Shown here piece after piece: positions 12,175 to 25,108 of a stretch of DNA of 64,000 nucleotides. The notes beneath the pieces are model-generated. The model was not told the origin of the DNA and did not search any database. It saw only the letters and a list, made by a program, of their open reading frames with translations. Each line of letters begins with the position of its first letter. Positions within the stretch are counted from its first letter, which is position 1. The position numbers were made by a program, and so were the translations under genes. This DNA is from Rhynochetos jubatus (lineage: Eukaryota; Chordata; Aves; Eurypygiformes; Rhynochetidae). Location of the stretch: NCBI GenBank assembly GCA_027574665.1, contig CM050648.1:44487700-44551699 (forward strand), read 5' to 3'.

Positions 12175-15100
12175 CTAAAATGGAGAAAAAGATTTCATTA
12201 GAATGAAAAAGATATTGAAGAACATAAAAGTTATCTCTCTGAGCTGAGCAATTGCACTTCTCTTTGTAAAGTCCAGTTATAGTCATTTCTTAAAGAGATA
12301 AATGATCAAAGTTGAAACAGGATTAGGAAGTGCAAGGTGTTAGAAATTGTTCCTGGTTCTTAAAGTACACAACCCAGTTTCATTGAATATAATCAAACCC
12401 ACAACCTCCTCCCTTCTACGAGGCATTCAAACTTCATTTTCTTCCCAAAGAGTATATTGGAGGGTAACACTTCAGATAGAGACAATTAAGTGTTGCTCTT
12501 CTGAATGCCCCGTCTCTTCTAAAAGATTGTAGGGGTTTTTTTTCCCTTCCCTAATTAACAACTACCATGCCTCAATACCTTTTGTCTCATATTTTATTAA
12601 CATGCATAGTCTCTCCAAGGAAGCCAGTGTCATTTAACAGTGTACCTACTTTGCAGAAATATTTATGAGTTGGAAAAAAACAAATGTTAGAAAAGTCAGG
12701 AATATGTGTGAGTGCTGGCAAAATGTCACACCAAATCCTGTGATTATTACTTTGCCTGGCCTTTACCTACCTAAAGAGTATTCATCCCAATGCACGCTTA
12801 TGCATTCATTTATTTATGAGATAAAGCCACAGAAAAAAAGGCTGTTTTCAGAGGATAACAACAGTGTCGTGCTGATGGTTCTGCAACAGAAATACTCATG
12901 CATCAGCCACTAACATTTCCAGGAAATACTTTGTGGGCAAAACAGCCATTTCATTCAATGGCTGGAGAAGTGAAACCTGTAACAAAATCCTCTCCATCAA
13001 GCATTTTATTGCTGTTCTGAATTAATTATGTGCTTACAATTATTTGTATAAAAATGCAGTACTCAAAGCTCCAACACAAAATTGCCCCATTAGCCTAAGT
13101 TTAAAATAAAATTAAAAAAATATTCCTCACCTAGTACAAAAAATGTAATAATAATAATGAATGTCTTAAACTCTTAATTCTCTTAATTTGTTTTGCTGCC
13201 CTGGATGCAGTTTTATCAAAACCAAGCACATGCACACATGAGGTTAATGCTCTTACTGAGTTCTGATTGGTTCCCAGCCTGTGCCCTACACTAATTGCTA
13301 GCAGAGCTAGCCTAGGTTGACTAGGTTACAATGCAGGAATTTCAGAGGGACCCTTTCATCATTCCTTCCTTATCAGTTTTACAAGTGCACAAAGATCTAA
13401 TAAAAATCTGTATCTGTAATTCTGTTCTCAAAGTGCTTATAAAAAACAAGGTCCCTATTATAAACTCAAAGACTTCTCTCTCTGGTGGGACAATCATTGT
13501 GCAATGAAGTATGTTTCCTTGTAATTTTTATGAACTCCCCTTCCAGGTGCTGAGTAAGCTGAACTGGGAAAGAGGCTTTATTCATCATAGTGAACTATTC
13601 TGAGGACTTTTTAGCCTTCTGGAAGTATAAAGTTATGCATCTTTAAAATACAAACTGAAGTACTGCACAGTGTTCTCCTTTCTTGGGACCTGATTGTGTC
13701 CGGTCAGTAACTCCTACTGCATTCTAAACTATATTCATTTATGTTATGTTCTGCCTTATTAATGAAAGATCCGCAAAGTTCGGATTTGGGCAACTTTGGT
13801 TCCACAGTCAATGACAATTCCTCTTTGGGTCTTTTTTAACTAATCTTTGGTCTAAATCTTATCTAATCCAGGTCATTTCCATAACTCAAAATTACTTCAT
13901 GTTTTTCTCTTTATCGTCTTTATGTATTTTTACTTATTTCAGACATAATTGTATAACCACATAGAAGAAAAGTCAAGAACAACTAGGCTAACCAGCATCA
14001 TAGCTGATTGTACACACATCTCATGACCTAAAATAACTTCTATTATTGCTCAGACACTTTAGCAATCTTTGAAGTATGAAGCTTCACATGTATACCAACT
14101 TCTTTATTGAGAGAACCTTTAAACCCTTTACTAAACTCCTTTTTTTTTTTTAAAGCTCTTTAAAAACTTCAACATTTTCAACATCACTGCCATTAATTCA
14201 AGGCTCAATATGTTGGGGGGTATTATTTCTGAAAGGCAGGAACCATAGTTTTTTGTCCTGTATCTTGAGGGCTGTCATGGGCAACAGAGAGAGACAACGT
14301 TCAAACTATAAAATTGCCTCCCACTACCTGTTGATACTTGGTGAATGTGCCTGACTATCACCTTGGTGATACTTCCTTTTTTCCCCTACATGCTACATTA
14401 GAAATAGGTAAAAAAATACACAACAAATACTCTCTTAACATCCATCTCCTACGGAAATAGCTTCTCTGGTTCCTACAGAAAGGTTACACACAAAATTTCC
14501 TCTGGGAAATGTGGTTAGAGGTAATTTCTCATGATCCGTGACAAGAGCTTTTACAATTAAATTATTGTCTAAAATATAAACCTGGAACTAGAGAATTTTC
14601 AGCACAAAATCATACTCCTTCCAATGAGTGTACCTGTTTCTCAGGCATTCAGTAACTCTTAGTTATCTCTGCAATATAGCTGCCACTGCTTCCTACTGAT
14701 TCTCATCCGCAGCTGCACACAGAAAATTTAACCCCATTATCAATGTTCTTTTTCTGACTATCAGCAATTTTATAACACACTATTTTAGAAATAGCACATA
14801 GAAGGTTTGATTACAAAGTGCATTACCTCATAAATCATCTCAGAAACATCATCATTTCCAGCATTTACACCCCGAAAAAACACTCTAAATTATTATTGCA
14901 GGAAAACATATCATGCATCATGTAGAAATGTTATGATGTTATCCTGGTAAAATGCCCCCATGATTAGTAATTGTCTCCTCCTGTAATACATGAAAGAGGC
15001 AGAAAATATAAACCCAAGTAATTCTAAAGATAAAACATCTGTAAAATGATAAACAGTGAAACCCACTGCTGCCAGATATCCCCAATCTTGCCTTTGGCTA

Positions 15101-15289
15101 ACCTCTTGAATCCCCTTATCTCCACATCACTGCCACTCTCACCTGAGCACCTTTCCAGCTCTCCTAGCAGCTTCTTTCAGTCTCATGCAGACAGCCCACT
15201 GGTTACCAGCCCATGGCCCCCTTCAGCCTCAATATCTGATTCTTCTCTGCTCCCTCCCCACCCTTAGATTGCTTTGGAATAAACTGTGT

Positions 15290-15840
15290 TCCAGAAGGTG
15301 AGAAAGGACATGACTGGGGCTTTGAAAGGATGAAGTGCAGAGGAAACAGCGTGTCAGGATCGAGTAGGGTGTGGAAGGAGGCGTGAGCAGCGTGCGTTGC
15401 TCAAAAGTGAAAGAATGGCTGCAACAGCAGTGAGACTTCCTCTGAAAGGGCTGGGGATCACTGCAATCAAACATATGTAAACAAGGAAGCTTTGAAAAGT
15501 TACTTTCCCTCCTTTTGACTCGATTTGCAATCTGCACTTCCTCCAAAACTGAGTTACCAGATTTATTCAGCTCAGCTCTGCCGACGGATGTAAAGGAAGT
15601 AACGCGTGACAGACAGGTTGGGAACAGAATTTGACACCCCCCTGACAGAACAAGCAGTTATTCCATACTGAAGCAGCATTTATCGAGCAATATTATTACG
15701 GCATATGTGTTCTAAAGGGAAATCAATGCTAAAACGTAACGGTAAAGTTGAAGGCTATGGCAGCCCTCAGAGACAAAGCTTCATTTAGGATAATTCACCA
15801 GCTCTTGAGCTACACTCTGATCTTCTTACGATAAATCGGG
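15290..15840. promoter_or_regulatory. CpG-richer patch, possible regulatory element or alternative 5' exon
   Basis: By eye, about 17 CpG dinucleotides fall in this half-kilobase, clustered at 15349-15394 and 15582-15604 (for example GCGTGCG and CCGACGG). The surrounding kilobases have almost none. It lies 3.1-3.7 kb upstream of the SNTG1 start codon. No repeat family explains it, and it is too weak for a classic CpG island. I could not find a convincing minus-strand donor or a TATA box that would make it a first exon. The only evidence is composition and position. Confidence 0.2.
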
Positions 15841-16425
15841 TCATATTCCAGTACCTCCATGACTGAATACTCCAGTATACTTAATAGAATAATAGAACAA
15901 ACAAAAAGGAGATTTCGTGTGCACACAACAGTAATAATAGACACATTGTAAAGCGTTGGGAATGACACAAGTCAAATAAAGTACTATTGAAGCAATGGCA
16001 GGAAACACTTCACTCCCAAGGTTACTGGTGCGAAGTAAGAATACAACATTGTATGCACAAATCACAAGTTCATGGAGAAACGATGTAAAATCAAACAATT
16101 TAATTTAGCATATGATATCACTGTAGCTTGTATATTTATTAGCTGGAAGTAAGTAATAAGAAATACTTTCTGAGAAATGTCTGAATTGCTAATTGGGAAA
16201 AAGACTAAAACCGTTTCAAAGGCATAAATATCAAATTTGCAACTAATTGTGATAGTAGTTCACTGCTAAAGTGTATGCTTGCCTTTTCAAGCCTTTCTTC
16301 TTGCCTCCATTTTTACCGACATCTTTTGTGCTCTATATTTTGGAGATGTCTGAAGGACATCGTATCTGTCATTCCTGTGCGTGTGTTGGGAAATGAAGCA
16401 TACACATTTGTAACTCTGCAGGACC

Positions 16426-16449
16426 TTTTTTTTTTTTTTTTTTTTTTTT
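16426..16449. repeat. Poly(T) run of 24
   Basis: An uninterrupted run of 24 T on the plus strand, equal to poly(A) in the sense orientation of SNTG1. It could be a slipped mononucleotide repeat or the tail of an old retrocopy, but no retrocopy body is recognisable next to it. Confidence 0.9.
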
Positions 16450-19400
16450 AGCGATAGTTAAAAAAGCCCCAAAGCATCTCTGCAGTTACCAGGTTCTGAA
16501 AGAAGGTTTAGAAATTACGTTTCGGTGTAGTATAGCTGGCCCTTTGTACTTTAAGGGAAGAAAAATATTTTGAGGAAAAAAAGAGGCATTACTTTAAATG
16601 CAAATTCTGAGGTGTCTTCATTCCATCCAGGTTGTCACAAGATGTTTAGTGCTGGAAGAACGGTCAGAGGCATGCAGACAGCACAGTAAAACAAGACCAG
16701 TTTAGTAACCACAGATTAATAAAACCAAATTCAGGAACTGTTTTCCAGCACAATTGAATTATATTTCATTTGAACACTTAGTTACTCAGTTAACACAATG
16801 ATTTTTAATAATTTATGATAGTAACATATTGGACTCATATCTTAAAAAATTTCTCAGTGAGTTGGGAACAGATAGTCTCTAGATCTGAACACAGCCTCAT
16901 ACTTCCTTCACATTGTTCAGTACATGAAGGGGGATATATATATCTCTTGCACAGAATTACAGCTTTAATAAATTAATTAAAATTGAAAGGTGTTCATAAA
17001 GCTGGAGGCCCCTAAGCTACATGCACTTCAATCTACCTGATAGTTCAAGGCCTGAGAGGAACTTTGAATTCAAAGCTGTGCATTTCTTCGGCAGTGAGGA
17101 AAATGATCACCTGAAAAAGCTTTTTAGCAAAAATGCCCAGCTCTTAGCAAAAGCTCATGCTTCAAAAGAACTGAAGTTGGCAATTAGTAGCTAACAAGGT
17201 TTTTAATGCTTAATTCATTTTACCTTGGTTAAAACAAGAATGATATTTACCTGCCAGTCAGAATTTATTATTTTAGTTGCAAGCATTTGTAATCAGCAAG
17301 CTCAATTAAGGATCCACTGTATAAGCATCATTTTTTTCAAGAATCAGTGATCCACAAGCAGTATGAACTGAATGGAGATAACTTGGGCTTTTGCTTGTTT
17401 ATCTAGAGCTGTTTGCACTAACAATTACCTACTGCCCCCCAGAACAAACACCCACAAAATGATTGAATGAGTAACCCAGTCTGTTCTGCCTTGGCAAAAG
17501 CAAACTGATGGAAACGGCAAAATAAAGAAATAAATAAACAGAACTCAAAACGTTGCAACACACAATCTTTCAGAGGGAAAAAGCAGTATTACAGGAGAAT
17601 CATCTGAAAATGATGAGATGAAAAGACACTGGCTACTACTGCAGCTACTTGCTGCATGGCAAATTGGAACCAGAAATTTTGGCTTTGGGTTAAAGCCTAG
17701 AAGGTTGCTAGAAAAAAACAACACTCCTGTATCTGATCCCTCACTTTTCCAATGTTACCTTTTGGTGATTCACTAGAAGTGTCTGAATACAATTACGTAC
17801 TTAATTCAAGGAGAGGCAGTGCAGATGCCAGAGCCCATGCAGGGACTAAATGCCTCCTTAGTCTTAACTGTTCTGGAGCCTGCATGGTTTCATGATTCAT
17901 ACCATTTCTCAGTTTTGCCTAAATAACCGTGCCTTGTATCAAAGATGAACAGAAGTTCTTCTCTGACTATCTGGCACTGCAGTCTGTTTATTCTCTGCAT
18001 TATCTCTCAACACAGAATTTCCTTATAAAAGGGATACTGGCATTTCTCTGCCAACGCAATTGTTTTCCAGTCAAATATAAATTTCATGCTTCTGGCATAA
18101 TGATTAATGCTGATAGTTTGAAGTGAGACTTTCCACATCATATTGCATGTTTTCATTTCACTTATATTTTAAAAAAAAGATGATGATAATAATAAATAAT
18201 AACTATAAAGACAAGCAGTGTACTAAGCTCCTAAAGGAGCTAAAGATAAAAATTAGTGGTTACAAACATTCAGGAGGTTTTAATTTGCAAGGTTCTTGGG
18301 AATTCCTTGGATAATAAAGCAAGCTGAAGACAAGAATGTTTCCATTTCTTGAACTACTGAGCATGCTTTTTCAAATTAGCAAGCAGATAAGATAATACAT
18401 AGTGACAAGGTGACAGTTTTATGAAAGTTTTGTCTTTGCCTTACCCCCAACTTAGGGCATTTTTTCAACAGCTAATATACTAAAGCACACATTTAGCCCT
18501 GTGAGGTCCTGAGAAGCTACACAATAACTCCACTTATCTATATTAAAATAATCATAAAACTTTCTAAAATCTTCCCATGTGAGCAAAACAAGTTGGATTG
18601 ATGCAAACTAAGATTAAGTGATTCACAAACAGGGAAGTATCAAAAATCAGTATGACCACAAAATGAAATAAGGGCAACAAATACTTTTGAGTTGTATGTA
18701 TTTACAGACAAAGCAAATTTATGCAACCTATGTAATAATGGAGTGTTAAAATGCACTTAGTGAAATTGTTTGGGCTAAATATATTTATTTAGGAAACTGG
18801 ATTCTGTTTTCTCAAAACTCAGTCACAGAATTACCGTTAATCCTAGCTCTACCATTTCAAAGTCAGGCTAAAAAAACATGAACGCAATACCACATATTAT
18901 CTTTCCTCAGTGGTAACAGGACTATCCTATGTCTGTAGGCAAGCGTAGCCCTATCAACTTAAAAAAAAATTGTTTAAAATTAACTGCTGTGATACTCAAG
19001 CCTGTCATGTTCTTTGGACAGTGTCGTCGACGTGTGTACTCCAGGCTATATGTATAAACGCATTCATGATTTAGCAAAAGATAGGGAAAACACACAATGT
19101 AGTACATTGACTTTTAAGAATTCTTAGAAAGTCTCATCCTTTCAGAAGTTCTTTAGATGCCTGTATCCACTTGGCATAAAAGGACATATTTACATGTTAA
19201 TGATTGCATCAGTGTGAACAGTGTAATCCATTAACGATTTTCCTTTTAATTCCCCAAAAGGGAACAGTATCATAATGACATTTAAGAGACAACATGTGTT
19301 GTGATTCCTAAGAAGTACAACGTGGCATGCCATTTAAAAAAATATTATTTTATTCTGTTATGCTTTGACTTTCAGTACATGGAAATAGTATAATGCCACA

Positions 19401-22400
19401 TATATAAAATACAAATAACATTTATACAGGATCTGAGAATCTCAAATATAATTATATATAAATATATATACACACACCTGTATATATGCACGTTTCAGAT
19501 ACAAAGTTAATTACAGAAGAACTTAATAAAAAAAATAATTGTCAGTGAAATTTGAAAAATCTATACTCCCCTCAGATGACACATTGTAAAAATCCTGCTT
19601 AAAAATATCAGCATAATAATGTACAATGAATAATGAAAATTAAAACCAGGTTAAATGAAGGGACATAATAGTAGACCATACAGAAGACGTTAATTGACTC
19701 AAATGAATATGAACATGTTTTACTTCCAGTTCACAAGTGTATGAAATAGCACATATCTCTATCTTGTTGACTCCCTGAAGTGTTTCCCACATATCAAGGA
19801 AAATGCAAACCAGGATTGCTCAGCAGATATGACACTGCTTGTGCTCATATGCTACAGTTTGAATCAAACACTCCAGTATGTCTTGACAGAGCTTGAACTA
19901 ACAAGATAAGAATAACAAAGAAATGACAAAATCTAATCTCAGAGAAATTCCGACTTTTCATTAACTTCAATGAAAACAAAATGACTAGTCATTTTAAATT
20001 GTTCCAGGACAAAAAATTTTAAAAAATCCAGGTTTCATTTGAAACTTCATAACCAAAGACATATTTGCTTTAGACCCTTCCTCACTTTGGCAAGACTGAA
20101 ATTAGTTGAGTAAGGTCAACACATTTACATTCTACCTTTTTTGTTATGAAAGGATTCATAGTATTAAAACAATCTTCCAATTCTACATTCATAAAATCAA
20201 ACACTGACTGCTCTATTTTAAATTACCAGGTTACATATCACAGTGTAATAAATATATAGTAGTAATAAATTTGTAATGTAGTAAATTTGTAGTAGAGTAT
20301 AGGTAATGTTTTAAGATGCCTTTCTGTTATGGACATAGCAGTATCTGCTACAAGACTTTCACACCTAACTGGTTCAGATATAATTGGATACCTTGTTGTC
20401 TCAAATGCAGCAGTGAAGACACTAGCATTTATCGGTTCTTTCCACAGGGATGGTAACAAAAATCACAGCCTAATGAAAAACTGGTATTATTTTGCCTTCA
20501 GTGTTCATATTCATATTGATATCTGACTTGGAGCTTGCTTTCTACTTAGTAATAACCATCGTCACTGTTATTGCAACTGCAAGTCAGTTACTCCTGATAA
20601 CTCCATTTCCAAGTTATCAGTGAGAAAAAACAGTTTGGGGAATACACCTGGAAACTACCCAGGAACAGAGAGGCAGCTTGAGAAGCTGCAAGATAACACT
20701 GCGCCAGCGCAAGCTGGCAGAACAGAACAAACAGGTATACTTAATTTTGTTAAATCAACACTCTTGGCTGAGACTCTTAAATGACTAAACTCAGGTATCA
20801 GAATCACCTAGGTGAAACACCAGAGAACAAGACAAATTGGCGATTATAGGAGCAAGATGCCAGATTTCTTATCTGAAGTGGACTAAGGCATCTCTGTGTT
20901 GTGCTGCAGCTCAGACAAACTGTTACTTACTGGGTCAGGTCGCTGACCCTTGAATATCACTTATTTTCTTCATAGGCTTATTTTAGTTCCTTTTCTAAAG
21001 CATGAACTTACAGATTTTCCATAAACAAACAAATTAATCACAAAAAACCCACAACACCCGAGGGATAATTTGAAAAACTGATTAAGTTACTGTGATTACG
21101 TGACCATTTGACAGCTGTAGACTGAAGTCTGAACTGCAATTTTGCTTCTACTACCAGGTTCTGTGATCAACTGCGACCTTCCCATCTAAGAATTCCTGTG
21201 ACAACAAGCATGCACACACTTCCAGTGGTCAGCATTAAAAATTATACATTTGTTAGTCAACTCTGGGACAGCACAGCTATGGCATAGGGAGTTTATTATT
21301 ATTTAAGGCTTATTGCAGTTCCTGCTACAGTGTGTTGCCTTATCTGCAAAGTCACTTATAAAGACTACCATAAAACTTTTATTTTTTTTTTTCCCCCAGT
21401 CTGACAAAAATTAAAGTAACCTATTTCAAATAGCTTCCAGTGAAGGAAGGTGGAATAACACTCTGTGTGAACTAGGAAATTCTAGTCAGAGATATTAGGG
21501 TCATGGTTTGCACAGACTTTACCACATTTCTTTTTTTCAGAGCAGACACTTCAATATAGAATAATTCAGTACTTATGGCAAACAAACACCAAAATTAATC
21601 AACACAATTAGATCTTCCACTTGAGTTTTTATCTGATTGCAGCAAAAGCCTCTTTAACTCCTCTGGAATCCAGAAAGCTTGAATTTGTAGCAGTACTGTT
21701 GCAATATCATCAAGTCAAGTTTATTTATTGTCAAACTGTTCCTGCAGTAGTACATTGTCAAAATGTATAAAAAGAGAACTTGAGATATGCAGAGTATGCC
21801 ACATAGGAAAACACAGCTCTTAAAGTACTGTAAAATTAAAATAAACAACGTTAAGTAGCCAGTGAGAAACACTTAAAGCTAATCAGAAAATATCCCTCTG
21901 AGACCAGCATCCCTCACTGAAAAAATCTTTCTGCACAGGACTGGATTGGACTGGGATGGTGAAATAATCATCCCAGCTGTGCATACAGCCCTCTCCCGCA
22001 GGTTGTTAACCCTGCCATAGGGCTACAGCAGTAAATTGCTAAGAAACACCAACAACAGCGTGCTCCACTTTTAAACACTAAGGTTGATTCAGACAAACAC
22101 TGTCTCATGGTAAAATGCACTGGTCCAGGAGCACTAAGCTGCCACACAATGACACCTGTGCAGGGCAGATACAGGTGGACAGCTATCGGTGACATCCCTA
22201 TTTAATCAGTCACCTTGTGAAAATTACTTATTTACCTCATTTTCTACCTAATTGACTAGTCCTCAGTTTATATTTTAACTGAAAATAGTAAGAGATTTTT
22301 CTTGGTAAACTCTTGGACACACTCATGATGCTATCTAATTATAACGTGGGTGGGACTAATATCAGTAACTCCTTCTATGATTGTCCAACCCTATATTCAC

Positions 22401-25076
22401 TTTTCGCTCTGAACCTCTTTATTACAAGCTTCTTAGTATATGTGCTTTTTAAAAATGATTTAGCCAAACCTGATTACCTGTTTCAGAAAACAATGTTAAG
22501 GTCTAATACATTGGTTTGCACAGAAAAATACAAAGCCACTGGTTTTGCTCTGAAAAGCCTTACAACTCCTGTGTCTGGAACAGATCCTGGAAATCTGACA
22601 CACTAAATAGCATTTTGGGGAGAAAACCAAATTCTAACCAAAACTGGTAATAGCAGGTAGGGAAAGGGAAAGGGAAAATTGGGACAAGATGCTCAGCAAT
22701 GTGAGGACTGGAATAAGGAGTATGGTAAATATGGACCCTTGTAAGGATTTAGTCCACACCAACTAGTACTCTCCAAAACAACAGGCAACATGATTCATGA
22801 GTTAGTATAAAGATGATTCTCAATAGGTGGCTGTGAGAAAATTGCCTACTTCAGAGGATAAGGCAGTTAAATACCAAGGATATAGATTGTCTTATGCAAC
22901 TACCGTCAATCTCAGAAGCCAGTTTCATGAATTTCATTAATTAATTCATAAACATAAACTAGAAGCTTCATCTTTTGCAAACTCAAAGTGGCAGAAGGTT
23001 ACAGTTGGCACGCCAGCTCAAATGACAGCTCTAAAGCTTCCAAGCCTACCTCAGAGTACCAGAAGATACTTCATTACGGATTACTTTTTACATGAACTTT
23101 TTTTTTTGTAAGTTCCAGTGGAAAATTTAGATTGTAATTGCATAACTGGAACTGAGTCACAGTATATATACAAAAATATGATGGCTTAAGTTTGCCTAGT
23201 TATGCTTAATTCATGTATTTTCTAACTTTTAACTTCTCTGAAAGTTTTTAAACCTAAGTCTTGAAATCAAATGAGACTTAAGTTTAAAAATTCCTCTGAT
23301 GTCTCCAAAACTCACAGGTATAGTAGGTGTACATCTATACTGGGACACTAAACAGTACCAAAGGACCTCTGCACTTCAGACACAGTCACTGAAGCAGAGC
23401 AGGAGTTTTGCTCTTCCTTTTTACTTTTCAAGACTCTCAGTCAAGAGAGTAGGGGAGAAGACAGAGTTCAGGTCACAATTCCTTTATTCACTTTAAAAAT
23501 CTATTTCAGGGAATAAAAAGATTATAGTTTAAAGACTCCATCGCCTCACCCTGGGGAGACAGGTAACTAGAAGGAGGTATAGGGATCTTTTTCAGCATAC
23601 TTCTCCCCCATGGTAATGCAAGTAGGAAATAAAGTTCTCCAAACTATTCCCAAAGTACATTTGTTAATAAATGTAACAATGCCAGTCGGAGAAGACCAAT
23701 AAAATAGGACCAAGCATATAAAAAGGGAGAGAAAAACATGAAAGAAGAGGGAATAGACTGTTGGTATGAGAAAGGGAAGGAAAGAAAAATATGTGGAAGA
23801 AAGGAAGATGGGTGTAAATAATTTGAAGTTCTGCATTATATACTATTTTTCAAAACTGTTCTTATATAAAAGTTAGCTTGATCAAACCAGATATATATCA
23901 AGATTAATTTTGTTATTTTTTTCATCAAAAGTATTCCATATTCTAACTATGACCAATAAGCTGAAGGGAAAGTATTTTAGGTACATGAAAGAAATTCATT
24001 TCTTTACATTTTGGTGTGGTTTTTCCCTGTCTACCCTCAGCACCCCTGGGAAACAAAAGATTAAACTTGGAGAAAGACAAGTGATGCAAATCTTAGGGAT
24101 AAGCTGACTATAAGTAGTAATGTTGAGAAGAGAGGGTCAGAGATGCAGTAAGAGATACTTTACTTACATCTTCAGTCACATGGTTATGGTAACAGTGTTG
24201 TATTTTAAAATCTTTTCACAAGATTATGAGAAATATCAAAGTTCATTGCTTGTGACACGCCTACTGAAAACAAAATATTTAAGTGCAATTTTGGGTACCA
24301 TCTGAATCACTACTGCTTCAAAGCATTTAGCAATTTAGAAATATCTAAATGAGAGCAAGACATGTAAAAAGATCATGCTTTGTACAGAAGTCCAGTGACA
24401 CACTGAATTAAAGCAAATTAAGTCAATGTTAGCACAGCACGCTGATGCAGGAAATGAGTATGGGTGTCATGGGGCTGTACGGCATGTTTGAGGATCTTGG
24501 CTCTAGCAAACCTGTCACAAAGGAATGATTAAGGCAGGAAGCTCAGCTAAATTAAGATCATGCAGCAGAACAAAATACAGGACTATTTTTAGAAACTGTT
24601 GACGTCCACATAGCCCAGGGAAAAGACTGGCCTCTTACTTTCAGTGTCAGTCACAGCAATGCCATCAGGGTAAGCTGCAAGGACATACTGAGAGTAAACG
24701 GCAGACAAGTTGAATCTGAGACACGTGCAGGACAATGTGAAATGATGCCTTAGCAAAAGTTCTGCAAACTTAATGTGTAGAAGTCTGCTACCGAGTCCAC
24801 AAAATGTAAGTTCTCTTGCCAGTTAATTTAAAAAGAATTGAAAACTAGAATGCTAAAGAAGGTGTTTCATTCTTTGGCAAATGCTTCTCCTTTGAATACG
24901 AGGATTTCTTTTGTGAGGTATCTGCTGATATTACCTCTCCTAGCAACAGCACAGCTTCCAGGTTCTTATTTCTTCATGGTTTTAAGAGCCATCAGCCTCG
25001 GTTTAAAAAAAAATGGTTCACTCAATGAGAAATATTTAAGGTTCTTGCTGTTTAAACAGCCTATGTTCCTCCCTGG

Positions 25077-25108
25077 CCCTCCCCACCCCCCCCACCCCCC
25101 CCACCCCG
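25077..25108 (-). repeat. C-run tract; G-quadruplex motif on the SNTG1 sense strand
   Basis: On the plus strand, C runs of four, eight, eight and four are each separated by a single A. The minus strand, which is the SNTG1 transcript strand, therefore has four G runs with one-base T loops, the arrangement expected of a very stable G-quadruplex in both DNA and pre-mRNA. An 8-base unit (C7A) repeats about two and a half times. The tract gives the 24838-25254 frame its Pro/His-rich stretch. Confidence 0.85.
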
